From Arion vulgaris (lineage: Eukaryota; Mollusca; Gastropoda; Stylommatophora; Arionidae): 64,000 bases of DNA. Below are positions 12,540 through 22,530 of the stretch, piece by piece (position 1 is the first letter of the stretch; each line of letters starts with the position of its first letter). Both the position numbers and the translations under genes were made by a program. Under the pieces are notes generated by a model. That model saw nothing but the letters and a program-made list of their open reading frames with translations, was not told the origin of the DNA and searched no databases. The stretch is taken from contig CM036762.1 in the NCBI GenBank assembly GCA_020796225.1, forward strand, positions 50,322,407 to 50,386,406, written 5' to 3'.

Positions 12540-12760
12540 GTGTCACTAGACAAGCAATGCATGGAACCCACAAGGGAAGCGGAAAAGGGGACGTCCTAAA
12601 CAGACTTAGAGACAGTCTTCTTGGGGAATTGAAGGATTCTGGACTATTCTGGGAAGCAATAAAGAAAACGAAAAGAGACCGGGAAAAGTAGATGGCAACA
12701 GCTGAGGCCCTATGCTCCACCAGAAGCGTGGAATATAGAGGAGTAAACAAATAAGTAAGT
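12540..12760 (+). mobile_element. LINE C-terminal tail fragment (RGRP-type)
   Basis: With one frameshift the plus strand reads a typical LINE tail: WNPQGKRKRGRPKQT, then a segment ending in RDRE and EALCS. This post-reverse-transcriptase signature is seen in many animal RTE/CR1-like elements. Only the last part remains. Confidence 0.7.
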
Positions 12761-12777
12761 TCTCGCTGGGAGGATAA

Positions 12778-13070
12778 GCAGGTGAACTATGAGATGGTTG
12801 CTGCAGCGGAGTATGGAGCATGCATGGGGATGATGAGCAGGTGAACTTTGAAATGGTTGCTGTAGCGGAGGACGGAGCATGCATGGAGATGATGAGCAGG
12901 TGAACTTTGAAATGGTTGCTGTAGCGGAGGACGGAGCTTGCATGGGGATGATGAGCAGGTGAACATGGAAGTGGTTGCTGCAGCGGAGTACGGGACATGC
13001 ATGGGAATGATGAGCAGGTGAACTTTGAAATGGTTGATGTAGCGGAGGACGGAGCTTGTATGGGAATGCC
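12778..13070. repeat. 59-bp minisatellite, 5 units
   Basis: Units repeat at exactly 59 bp, marked by GGTGAAC at 12781, 12840, 12899, 12958 and 13017. It directly follows the LINE tail, but I could not match the unit to that LINE. Confidence 0.9.
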
Positions 13071-13184
13071 CAATGTGCCATAATGGCGATAACATAACGT
13101 AGTTACTGTACTTTATTGTTAATCATTAAGAACATCCGTGGTGAATATAATCAGTCTAGATGACTTTTAATGTTGTATATAAAA

Positions 13185-13262
13185 GTGTGGAGCATCTGGC
13201 CGAGTAGATTAGGCTCCGACACCCCCTTTGGGAGATCCGGGTTCAACTCCTGGTAAGACCAA
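13185..13262 (+). other. tRNA-like sequence (SINE head or tRNA pseudogene)
   Basis: TGGCCGAGTAGATTAGGC resembles a class II tRNA D arm and box A, and GGGTTCAACTCC resembles box B. The expected acceptor stem does not pair, so this is not a working tRNA gene. It is followed by a T run. Confidence 0.5.
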
Positions 13263-13743
13263 TGAATTTTTTTTTTACTGTCTGGACATAAAGAAGAAAT
13301 CATAACCTGAACAGTTTCGTAGCGACTGCACTATCCATGCGACCATTACATTCCACGGGCACATGTCCCTCCTGTCCCACACTGCCCTAACAAGTGATAT
13401 TACAAACAGAAACAACAGTATGTAAACACGTCAACGCCCATATTGAAATTACATCTCAGCTCCTATTCAATATGGCCGTAAATCCAGTCTTATTTCGGTT
13501 AATGATAACTGAATCCACTAGTTCACAATGACAGGAAATTCTATACGTTAGGGCATGCTGACTTGATCTTAGATTAGTTTTTTTTTTACTGAAACTAGGA
13601 CACACTGAAATCAATAATGGGAAATATGAATATCTGACATCTTATTTTCACGTCTGTTCTCACATGTCAGTAGATCTAAAAAACATAATAATATCTTGAA
13701 GTAAACAAAAATAAAAGATCCTGTTTGCATATCTTCATTTTAA
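13263..13743. other. Unassigned AT-rich DNA
   Basis: No coding signal or repeat similarity recognised. Confidence 0.4.
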
Positions 13744-14215
13744 ATAACGTGTTACACAGACCTCTACTAGCTGTGTGAGCTACAAAATAACTTGTTACAC
13801 GAATCTCTACTAGCTGTGTGAGCTATAAAATAACTTGTTACACAGACCTCTACTAGCTGTGTGAGCTACAAAATAACTTGTTACACGAACCTCTACTAGC
13901 TGTGTGAGCTACAAAATAACGTGTTACACAGACCTCTACTAGCTGTGTGAGCTATAAAATAACTTGTTACACAGACCTCTACTAGCTGTGTGAGCTACAA
14001 AATAACGTGTTACACAGATCTCTACTAGCTGTGTGAGCTATAAAATAACTTGTTACACAGACCTCTACTAGCTGTGTGAGCTACAAAATAACGTGTTACA
14101 CAGACCTCTACTAGCTGTGTGAGCTATAAAATAACGTGTTACACGAATCTCTACTAGCTGTGTGAGCTACAAAATAACGTGTTACACGGACCTCTACTAG
14201 CTGTGTGAGCTACAT
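13744..14215. repeat. 43-bp minisatellite, about 11 units
   Basis: The unit core is CTCTACTAGCTGTGTGAGCT. Units alternate among a few variants (AACGTG/AACTTG, ACAGAC/ACGAAC, CTACAA/CTATAA), giving an irregular mosaic. Confidence 0.93.
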
Positions 14216-14401
14216 TAGACAGTGAAGTTCATAAAAGAGACAACATTGAATATATAGACAAATTTCAAGCTAACGAAAGTAAGAAGGAAGGTAGGAAATA
14301 ACTTGTCAAGAGAAGAATGAAGAACGTTGTCACCTAACACTTTTCGTTATTTCTCTCTCGCTCATATGCCAGATTACCGCTATTGCAGCTACCATGTTCA
14401 A

Positions 14402-14932
14402 GTCATCAGTTACATCCTGAATTCATCTTCTTAGTGGTCATCAGTTACATCCTGAATTCATCTTCTTAGTGGTCATTAGTTACATCCTGAATTCATCTTC
14501 TTAGTGGTCATCAGTTACATCCTGAATTCATCTTCTTAGTGGTCATCAGTTACATCCTGAATTCATCTTCTTAGTGGGCATCAGTTACATCCTGAATTCA
14601 TCTTCTTAGTGGTCATTAGTTACATCCTGAATTCATCTTCTTAGTGGTCATCAGTTACATCCTGAATTCATCTTCTTAGTGGTCATTAGTTACATCCTGA
14701 ATTCATCTTCTTAGTGGTCATCAGTTACATCCTGAATTCATCTTCTTAGTGGTCATTAGTTACATCCTGAATTCATCTTCTTAGTGGTCATCAGTTACAT
14801 CCTGAATTCATCTTCTTAGTGGTCATTAGTTACATCCTGAATTCATCTTCTTAGTGGTCATCAGTTACATCCTGAATTCATCTTCTTAGTGGTCATTAGT
14901 TACATCCTGAATTCATCTTCTTAGTGGTCATC
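14402..14932. repeat. 35-bp minisatellite, about 15 units
   Basis: Units of GTCATCAGTTACATCCTGAA then TTCATCTTCTTAGTG differ mainly by TCATCAG versus TCATTAG. From about 14600 the two types alternate strictly, suggesting a 70-bp dimer as the recent unit of amplification. The array runs into a reversed SINE-B whose start is CTTCTTC. Confidence 0.93.
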
Positions 14933-14944
14933 TTACTTGTTCTG

Positions 14945-15210
14945 CTATCTTCTTCATCGAACGTTTCATATTGACCACTTGTTAAACCACTCTATGTTGT
15001 TTGTATTTGATCTGAGCCTAAGAGCGAGTGTACGTTGTGTCAGTTATGCTCCTCCAACAAGTAGGCCAGCTCATCCAATTTCTGCGATGCTTTTTATTTA
15101 CTAGTATAGCTTTCCTAAGCCCCTACCTCAGTCTCCTCGTGCGACATGCCTTGCAGGTTGTAGTGTTACTTTTCTTTGCTCCCCTTGCGAGCCCTGACAA
15201 TATGCTGGCG
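14945..15210 (-). mobile_element. SINE-B
   Basis: Reads through the SINE-B landmarks on the minus strand: head GGGCTCGCAAGGGGAGCAAAG, central block (diverged), TAGTAAATAAAAAGCATCGC, and ATATGAAACGTTCGATGAAG at the tail. Diverged relative to other copies. The open frame at 15028-15222 is not a gene. Confidence 0.8.
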
Positions 15211-15240
15211 GTTCTGTTGTAAAATACTTGATAGACAATA

Positions 15241-15527
15241 TGGTCTGGTTGCATTCTTACTAAACAGTCAAACCATTTCATTCTCTGGCTGCATTCTTAC
15301 TAAACGGTTAAACCATTTCATTCTCTGGTTGCATTCTTACTAAACGGTCAAACCATTTCATTCTCTGGTTGCATTCTTACTAAACGGTCAAACCATTTCA
15401 TTCTCTGGTTGCATTCTTACTAAACGGTCAAACCATTTCATTCTCTGGCTGCATTCTTACTAAACGGTCAAACCATTTCATTCTCTGGCTGCATTCTTAC
15501 TAAACGGTTAAACCATTTCATTCTCTG
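15241..15527. repeat. 40-bp minisatellite, 7 units
   Basis: The unit is TGCATTCTTACTAAACGGTC then AAACCATTTCATTCTCTGGT. A GGTCAAACCATTT core also occurs in the nearby LINE-V (about 16055), a possible but weak hint of origin. Confidence 0.92.
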
Positions 15528-15546
15528 TGTTGTAATGTAATTCAAG

Positions 15547-15703
15547 CAGTGGCGGCTCGTCATTAAGAGGCCAGTGTGGCCAGGCCCACCAAAAATAATG
15601 TGTAACGTGTATTTATTATTTAATAAATTAAAATATAACATAACCAAAAACCATGATTATTCCAACTGCCCCCACCAACAAAATGGAACACGAGCCGCCA
15701 CTG
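15547..15703 (+). mobile_element. MITE-h (hAT-like), copy 1
   Basis: Begins CAGTGGCGGCTCGT and ends ACGAGCCGCCACTG, a perfect 14-bp terminal inverted repeat. It is flanked by AATTCAAG and AATTTAAG, an 8-bp target duplication with one mismatch. There is no coding capacity, so transposase would be supplied in trans. TSD length and inverted CA..TG ends fit the hAT superfamily. Confidence 0.85.
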
Positions 15704-15868
15704 AATTTAAGCACGATCTTGTTCCAACCTTCTCTTTGCTGCTGTTATTTGTCACTGTCTCTTCTAGTGTTGTTTCTGACCTTTAGGATGGATCGAGTTT
15801 TACATGCAGTTACTTTCTTTCATTTGTCATTCTCTACTTTTTTTTTTTTACCATTAGACGTCACATAT

Positions 15869-16490
15869 TTAACTGGTGATCGGTTTCCGAGATAGTGCAC
15901 GCTCAGTCGCTTGATATATTGTGGTATTGGGGAGTTTTAAGATGTCTGTAACTCCATCACTCCATCTTTTTCTTGGTCTACCCCTTCCTCTTGATGATTC
16001 CATTTTCATATTGTACGCTCTTGCAACTGATGTATTCGGGTTCATTCTGACCAAGTGGTCAAACCATTTGAGCATCTGTTTTTCAATGAATCTAACAACA
16101 GGTGTTGTTCCGACTGTTCTTCTAATTTCCTCATTTCTTATATGGTCTCTTCTTGTTTATTTACTGCTTTCCTCAAGCATCTAATTTCACATGTGGTAAT
16201 TTTCCTTTCTTGTTCTTTTGTCCTCTCCTGGGTGAGCTGGGAAGCAACACGTGGCCACACCCAGTTGACCTGAAAACTAAGCTTTGGGAAACCTGACAGA
16301 CCTGAAGCTGACCGACCAGTTGTGGTCCACAGTAAATTAAGCACATGACCAGAGATCGCTGAAGATTCTTCTTTTGTAGCACAGGGTTGGTATGAAGATT
16401 GCATTTATAGTCTGTTTTCTGTACCTGTACTTTATTTATTGTCCATGTTTGGCTCTGGTAGCATAAAGTAGGAATCAGGGTTGCGAGCCC
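15869..16490 (-). mobile_element. LINE-V 3' fragment with an internal insertion
   Basis: The minus strand reads a LINE tail: a TLCYQSQTWTINKVQVQ-like stretch (the YGSETW region after the reverse transcriptase), then MLKWFDHLVRMNPNTSVARA and SSRGRGRPRKRWSDGVTDIL. About 220 bp at 16200-16425 interrupts the two parts. Frame breaks show it is dead. Confidence 0.75.
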
Positions 16491-16734
16491 CACTCGCTAA
16501 CCAGATTGAGAGAGATGGGTGTCAAGATTGGCGCAGCCCGTAAAAAACGACATACCAAATATGCAAAGAGACTGATTAATCAACATCGAACTGGCGTGTT
16601 GGGCCGCTGGACGCTGCTGGATTTGCTGACGCGGAGATGGAGCACTACGGACATGTCCCAAATGCTATATGGGTAGTCTCGATAACTGAAATATGATTTG
16701 ACTATTTGTTGTTTAGTTAAATCATATGTTTGAA
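16491..16734. other. Unassigned DNA
   Basis: Nothing recognised before the 48-bp array. Confidence 0.4.
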
Positions 16735-17765
16735 TGTCTGGGTAGTGGGACTAGTTGGTAGGCGACAGCATTTGCTTTCTGGACTCAATGTAGTGGGACT
16801 AGTTGGTAGACGACAGCATTTGCTTTCTGGACTCAATATGGTAGGATTAGTTGGTAGACGACAGCATTTACTTTCTGGACTCAATGTGGTAGGACTAGTT
16901 GGTAGACGACAGCATTTGCTTTCTGGACTCAATGTAGTGGGACTAGTTGGTAGACGACAGCATTTGCTTTCTGGACTCAATGTAGTGGGACTAGTTGGTA
17001 GACGACAGCATTTGCTTTCTGGACTCAATGTGGTAGGACTAGTTGGTAGACGACAGCATTTGCTTTCTGGACTCAATGTGGTAGGACTAGTTGGTAGACG
17101 ACAGCATTTGCTTTCTGGACTCAATGTGGTAGGACTAGTTGGTAGACGACAGCATTTGCTTTCTGGACTCAATGTGTGGGACTAGTTGGTAGACGAGCAT
17201 TTACTTCTGGACTCAATGTAGTGGGACTAGTTGGTAGGTGACAGCATTTGCTTTCTGGACTCAATGTAGTGGGACTAGTTGGTAGGTGACAGCATTTACT
17301 TTCTGGACTCAATATGGTAGGACTAGTTGGTAGACGACAGCATTTGCTTTCTGGACTCAATATGGTAGGACTAGTTGGTAGACGACAGCATTTGCTTTCT
17401 GGACTCAATATGGTAGGACTAGTTGGTAGACGACAGCATTTGCTTTCTGACTCAATGGTAGGACTAGTTGGTAGACGACAGCATTTGCTTTCTGGACTCA
17501 ATGTGGTAGGACTAGTTGGTAGACGACAGCATTTGCTTTCTGGACTCAATATGGTAGGACTAGTTGGTAGACGACAGCATTTGCTTTCTGGACTCAATGT
17601 GGTAGGACTAGTTGGTAGACGACAGCATTTGCTTTCTGGACTCAATGTAGTGGGACTAGTTGTGACATTTTGTCAATTGAGACTGTTGGACGACAGCATT
17701 TACTTTCTGGACTCAATGTGGTAGGACTGTTGGTAGACGACAGTATTTATTTCTGGACTCAATTT
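16735..17765. repeat. 48-bp minisatellite, about 21 units
   Basis: Unit core GGACTAGTTGGTAGACGACA and TTTGCTTTCTGGACTCAAT. The 48-bp period is a multiple of three, so 16-residue repeat frames stay open on both strands; these are artefacts. Small deletions occur near 17175-17205, 17450 and 17660-17760. Variants at CGACAG/TGACAG fit CpG decay. Confidence 0.95.
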
Positions 17766-17799
17766 GGAACCGTTTGAAACCCGGTACGATGAGTTAGAT

Positions 17800-18053
17800 C
17801 TATTAGCCGGTGGTTACCGGCAAATTTGGGATGTAAAGAATAGAACCACTGTTACCTGCCAAGCATGTCGTAAGAGGCGACTAAGGAGGTTTGAATGAAA
17901 TCGGATGCACGTGTCCTAAACGTGTACAAGTCTATACGTTTAGGAGCCTACCAAACCAATGTGCAACGTTTACATGTTCTTGGCAAAGATCAAACATATC
18001 ACAAAGAATGATTAAAATTGGTCGTAAAGAACGAACGCAAAGTAGAAGAAGTC
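17800..18053 (+). mobile_element. SINE-A
   Basis: A nearly complete plus-strand copy: GTGGTTACCGG, GCATGTCGTAAGAGGCGACT, hairpin CCTAAACGTG to TACGTTTAGG, GTGATTAAAATTGGTCGTAA-like segment and GAAGAAG tail. In the hairpin a G-to-A change at one arm is matched to the other arm, extending the stem. Confidence 0.88.
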
Positions 18054-18061
18054 CCTTTTTT

Positions 18062-18136
18062 TTATAGACTTTTGCTTGGAGTTCTCTGTCGAGTATTCCA
18101 TCTTCTGTAAATATACATCCTAAGTATTTGAACTTT
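18062..18136 (-). mobile_element. LINE reverse-transcriptase C-terminal fragment
   Basis: The minus strand reads without interruption KFKYLGCIFTEDGILDRELQ then AKVY. This matches the FKYLG segment that follows the reverse-transcriptase core in many animal LINEs. Only about 25 codons survive. Confidence 0.7.
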
Positions 18137-18762
18137 CATTTAAGAATATCTTTATTGCACTCCGGACATGTCCATAGGTGCTCCGATCTTCTTTGCAATA
18201 ACTCCAACAGCATCAAGCGACTACCCGTACCAATTCAATGTTGATTGATGAGCTTAATCATATGCATGATGTGCTGTTCTTTTCTGACCACATACTTGTA
18301 ATATATTACACTGGATAGTGGCACGTGACTCGGTCTTGCAGAAGTGCACTGAAAAGGATCTAACCTTGTCGTGTGTACTTTGAAGCTGAGAAACAGCCCC
18401 GCCCTGAGAAAGACTATGTTGTTGAATATACTGGGATTCAAAATGATGTATTTATTTTGTTGTTGAGTATAGACCGTATCCATCTTTGTGTTCTCAAGAA
18501 TGCAATGTTGGTTTGGTTGAATAATTCTATTTATCTATCTACGACTTAGTTATGAATATATTTCTATATTTAAACATTTATGATTGTATTTGCTTCATTT
18601 CTAACAAAGAACATGTCTTAACAACTCGTATTCCTCGTATCAAGAAACTAGAGCAGATTTTCTTAACCTGTGATCCGGATCCTGGGGACCACCTTGTCTT
18701 CTCAGGGAATCCACCAAGGCTGGAAGAATATGTTAAAAACGTTCAGATTCAAAATAAAAATA
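18137..18762. other. Mostly unassigned; possible LINE-R scrap
   Basis: Positions 18145-18190 resemble the reversed 3' end of LINE-R (ATTGCACTCCGG and ATAGGTGCTC). The rest is AT-rich with no clear signal. Confidence 0.35.
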
Positions 18763-19017
18763 ATACGCCCGAGTGGTTACCGGGGCCCAAATTTGGGGTG
18801 TTAGAAATAGAACCACTGTTACCTGCCACGCATGTCGTAAGAGGCGACTAAGGAGGTTTGGTTGAAATTGGATGCATGAGTCCTAAACGTGTAGAAGTCT
18901 ATGCGTTTAGGGGCCAAACAAACCAATGTGCAACATATACACGTTCTTGGCAAAGATCAAACATATCACAAAGAGTGATTAAAATTGGTCATAAAGAACG
19001 AACGCAAAGAAGAAGAC
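18763..19017 (+). mobile_element. SINE-A, full length
   Basis: All landmarks present from CCCGAGTGGTTACCGGGGCC to GCAAAGAAGAAGA. Similar A-rich stretches on both sides may be the target duplication, but low complexity makes the call unsure. Confidence 0.88.
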
Positions 19018-19319
19018 AAAAAAATAAAAATAGAAATAAAATGGTATATTAAATAGAAAGACAGAAACACTAGCAATAACTGCAAAATTTGTCCTGCAAG
19101 ACTGTTCCCTGTATGTCCCCTCAAAATGGATTCTGGCCTACAACACCCATTCAAAACTATATGGCACCAGAGATAAGCTCCTGACAACAGTTCACTTCAT
19201 CATAAGAGCGCCTCTGACGGTGTAATCATCAAAATTGCGATCGCAAAGAAGGAGACTGAAAAATTAATGTTGACAACGTATACACAGTTAGTTCAATGTT
19301 AATTAAACAGATGTCCCGG

Positions 19320-19750
19320 TGGAACAGGCTTCCATCAACATCATTGATCGTCGTAGAGTTGATGATGTCAACATCATTGATCGTCGGAGAGTTGATGATG
19401 TCAACATCATTGATCGTCGTAGAGTGGATGATGTCAACATCATTGATCGTCGGAGAGTTGATGATGTCAACATCATTGATCGTCGGAGAGTTGATGATGT
19501 CAACATCATTGATCGTCGGAGAGTTGATGATGGATAAGGAGGGTGTTCTTAGATCTCTTGATGTTCTTAGGTCTATTGGATGAGAACACTCAAATTGATG
19601 TTGAATCTATCCAGGAGTTAAAGGAGGTTGGATTTACACGTTGTATAAGTAAAACTGGATTCCTGAGAGGTTGAGGAGTATGGTTAACCAGCGAACCACG
19701 GGAACAATCTATATGCATACCTTTCAGTTTCTGTAGGGGAGAGAGATTGT
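19320..19750 (+). mobile_element. LINE-R tail with an internal 33-bp array
   Basis: The flanks match LINE-R at 57380-57890: AGGCTT..ATCAACA on the left, and GATGGATAAG, a GATGTTGAATC block and a GTTAACCAGCGAACCACGGG-type block on the right. Where that copy has one CATCGATTGTTGGGGAGTTG segment, this one has six units of 33 bp (19335-19527). No stops arise because the unit is 11 codons. Confidence 0.85.
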
Positions 19751-20289
19751 GCGTTAATGTGTCTACCAGAAATATTGTCATGTCGGTACAATAACCGATA
19801 ACCCATTTGGAATATGAGTAGATAAAGCAGGGAATGAACATCAAAACAGAACATTTGTAACTAAACCGGATATCAAAGAATGCGGAACATGCAATCTAAA
19901 CATATGACCGGTTAAAATAAAAAATAGATACATTTCCAGTGGTCAGAGAAATTAGAACCAGCGGTCCCATTGATCATATCTTAATACTAAGTAGATCGCT
20001 AGGGGCCGCATGCGCAATAATGTAAGGATATACAGTGGTGCTAGGGTCAGTGAGCTGGCACTGATCAAAATACTACCCCACCTCCAAGTGGTGGCCCTGG
20101 TAAGAAACTAATGTCTGGCTAAGTGGGTAGGGATCGAAGGAGAGTTACTTGGAATTGGTAGAAGGGTATGTGCATACATGTCTGATATGAGATCTGATCG
20201 CAATATAGACGATGAGAATCTCAGCACATGCACCTACACGTATCTCCTGTCCAATGATGAGTCAAAGATGATTCATTATACAAATCAGA
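19751..20289. other. Unassigned DNA
   Basis: Nothing recognised apart from a GGGTCAGTGAGCTGG motif near 20046 whose reverse complement recurs near 32890. Confidence 0.4.
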
Positions 20290-20360
20290 CTCCCGTGTGG
20301 TTACCAGGGCCCAAATTCAGAGTAAATAATAGAACCACTAATACCTACCACATGCCATAT
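20290..20360 (+). mobile_element. SINE-A head fragment
   Basis: GTGTGGTTACCAGGGCCCAA and AATAGAACCACTAATACCTA match the SINE-A head. The element breaks off before the central block. Confidence 0.65.
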
Positions 20361-20812
20361 ACGGCGAAAGTTGAGGTTTGGCGTGGGATTAGCTATCCCA
20401 TCCAGTAAAAATATTTAGTTATAAAACCGCAACCAAGTGGACGAGAGCTTGCGGTGCCTTGACTGGGGACATATGCCTCCTTTGGGACGAAGGGTAGAAG
20501 AAGAAGATGGCCAGAAGAATAAAAAACTCAGTACATATTTGACTGACAAGTTCTTGGTAAATATAGGATAAATAACATTATGTTGAATTTTGCTAAAATA
20601 CATTTTGCCTGAACCTTGAAATTGTAAGTTGTAAATGGGAAGAATTTATTTCAATCTGAAAGGTAAGAAAACCGTTTATTTTCATTGTTTTTTATTTCCT
20701 TGTTTATTAGAAGCACATTTCCATCACTATTCTTAATTGTAGACATTTGTTACTGTTGTGAATACACAGATAATTAAATTGTGAACAATGTTATCTATGT
20801 GTTATTTTGCCA
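20361..20812. other. Unassigned AT-rich DNA
   Basis: No recognisable feature. Confidence 0.4.
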
Positions 20813-21055
20813 GGGCTCATAAGGGGAGCAGAGCACAGTAACACTGCAACCTACAAGATATGCTGTAAGAGGCGATTGAGGTAGGGGCCTAGGAAGCTAA
20901 CCTAGTAAATAAAAAGCGTTGCAGAAATCGGACGTGCCTGCCTACTTGTAGGCGCATAGCTGACACAACGTACAATCGCACTTAGACTCAGATCACATAC
21001 AAATCACAAAGAGTGATTTAACAAGTGGTTGATATGAAGCGTTTGAAGAAGAAGA
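20813..21055 (+). mobile_element. SINE-B
   Basis: Head CCAGGGCTCATAAGGGGAGC, central CTGTAAGAGGCGATTGAGGT, GCCTACTTGTAGGCGCATAG hairpin, ATCACAAAGAGTGATTTAAC and GAAGAAGAAG tail are all in order. Confidence 0.88.
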
Positions 21056-21539
21056 AGAATATGGGCTATTTTGGGGTCTTGCAACAATAAAAGATATTCA
21101 AACAGGTCCATGGTAACGAAAAGGTTAATAACCGCTGAACTAGAATATATCTCAACGCTTGATGAGGGCGTATATGGAAACTTGCCAATAATGTGATGTA
21201 AGACGCGAATAGCATAAGGAGGAGACAATTTAATAACTTATCTAAATGGAAATTTTGTAACTAAAGGGAGTTGCCGGCCGTGTGTTATGAAAAGGCAAAT
21301 GTATTGAATATAACATTAAAAAGTACATCAAATTGTAAACGAACTTGGTCAAACTTGATTGGACATAAATGTTAGATATATATATAATATAATATAGCTT
21401 AGATTATCCAGAAAGTGGTTGAATATTATTTTTAAATGCTTTATTTATCTACACTCTCTGATATAACCAAAAACTGGTTGATAAAGGCGTGCCTCGGCCT
21501 AAAATAGCTTTATTCACAACTTTCTTTCTCTATTATAAA
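21056..21539. other. Unassigned AT-rich DNA
   Basis: No recognisable feature beyond a short TA-rich stretch near 21380. Confidence 0.4.
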
Positions 21540-22045
21540 GTCAGTCGTGCTTTAATTCCCTAAATAACAAAACATGTAATCTTAGGTTTCTTCTTTTCTT
21601 CTTTGCGTTCGTTCTTTACCACCAATTTTAATCACTCTTTGTGATATGTTTGATCTTTGTCAAGAACATGTATACGTTGCACATTGGTTTGGTAGGTCCC
21701 TAAATGCATAGACTTCTACACGCTTAGAACACGTGCATCCGATTTCATCCAAACCTCCTAAGTCGCCTCTTACGACATTTGTGACAGGTAACAGTGGTTC
21801 TATTCTGTACACCCCAAATTTGGGTCCGTAACCACTCAGGAAGCAATCTTAGGCTTTAAAGGCTTTCCTCAACTAAAGAAACTTTAATCCGCTATATAAC
21901 AAAATATGCAATCTTAGGATTTAAAAGGCTTTCCTCGACTTAAAGATACTTTAATCCGCTACATAACAAAACATGCAATCTTAGGCTTTAAAAGGCTTTC
22001 CTCGGCTTAAAGATACTTTAATCCGCTATATAACAAAATAGAATA
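21540..22045. repeat. About 67-bp minisatellite, interrupted by SINE-A
   Basis: Three units at 21845-22045 share TTTAATCCGCTA, ATAACAAAA and CAATCTTAGG. A partial unit lies at 21545-21586, on the other side of an inserted SINE-A. Confidence 0.85.
21587..21844 (-). mobile_element. SINE-A inserted into the 67-bp array
   Basis: Full-length minus-strand copy. The 9-bp direct repeat AATCTTAGG lies at 21578-21586 and 21845-21853, and it is also part of the array unit, so the array is older than the SINE. Confidence 0.88.
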
Positions 22046-22099
22046 TATATACATTTATATAATGTCAAGAAAATACAAATTGTTTACCAAAATAATTCA

Positions 22100-22320
22100 A
22101 CTAGAACGTTTCGTAAAGAACTTCAAGCAATAAAACGAGAAACATCAACAAGATATGTATGGTATAAAAGATAACAGTGGGAACGTGATAAATAACAATG
22201 ATAAAATGTGTCACAGATGGAAAGAATATTTTACAGAATTATTAAATTATGAAAATTCAATTTACACGTCCCAAGAAGAAGAGGTAACAACATGTGAAAC
22301 AAATGTTGACAATCATGATT
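22100..22320 (+). mobile_element. LINE reverse-transcriptase region fragment
   Basis: The plus strand reads MYGIKDNSGNVINNNDKMCH then RWKEYFTELLNYE. This resembles the segment just upstream of the reverse-transcriptase core in animal non-LTR elements (DxxGxxI, W..YF..L). About 60 codons remain. Confidence 0.7.
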
Positions 22321-22364
22321 TTGTAGACGTAATCTACTTTTCCTTTATTTTATTCTCTATATTC

Positions 22365-22410
22365 GTATTTTGTCTCACAGCGTCAGGATAAGAAGAGAGA
22401 TTTATATCGA
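22365..22410 (+). repeat. Family H fragment
   Basis: TTTTGTCTCACAGCGTCAGG followed by AAGAGAGATTT matches family H at 28366-28400 and the flank of the 29-bp array at 2083. Confidence 0.55.
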
Positions 22411-22414
22411 GCAT

Positions 22415-22530
22415 TGCTTGCCTGCCCAACGTGTTAGTAGCATGTTGGACTACGGGTGACTAGCTCTCTGTTAGTGCGGGTTCAATTCCGCGGGCTGGCA
22501 GAGAAGTCACAGGTTCTCCACATTCACGGT
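22415..22530 (+). mobile_element. SINE-G tRNA-like head
   Basis: Matches the intact SINE-G at 63727: CTGCCCAACGTGTTAGTAGC (box-A region), GTTGGACTACGGGTGACTA, and GCGGGTTCAATTCCGCGGGC (box B). It leads directly into the 30-bp array, so head and array form one expanded element. Confidence 0.85.

Noticed and set aside
13185..13262. Functional tRNA-Ser/Leu gene
   Set aside because: Box A and B are plausible but the acceptor stem does not pair.
15241..15527. 40-bp array derived from LINE-V
   Set aside because: Only about 13 bp (GGTCAAACCATTT) are shared with the nearby LINE, too little to claim descent.
16717..17724. Open repeat frames on both strands
   Set aside because: A 48-bp minisatellite with no stop in these frames.
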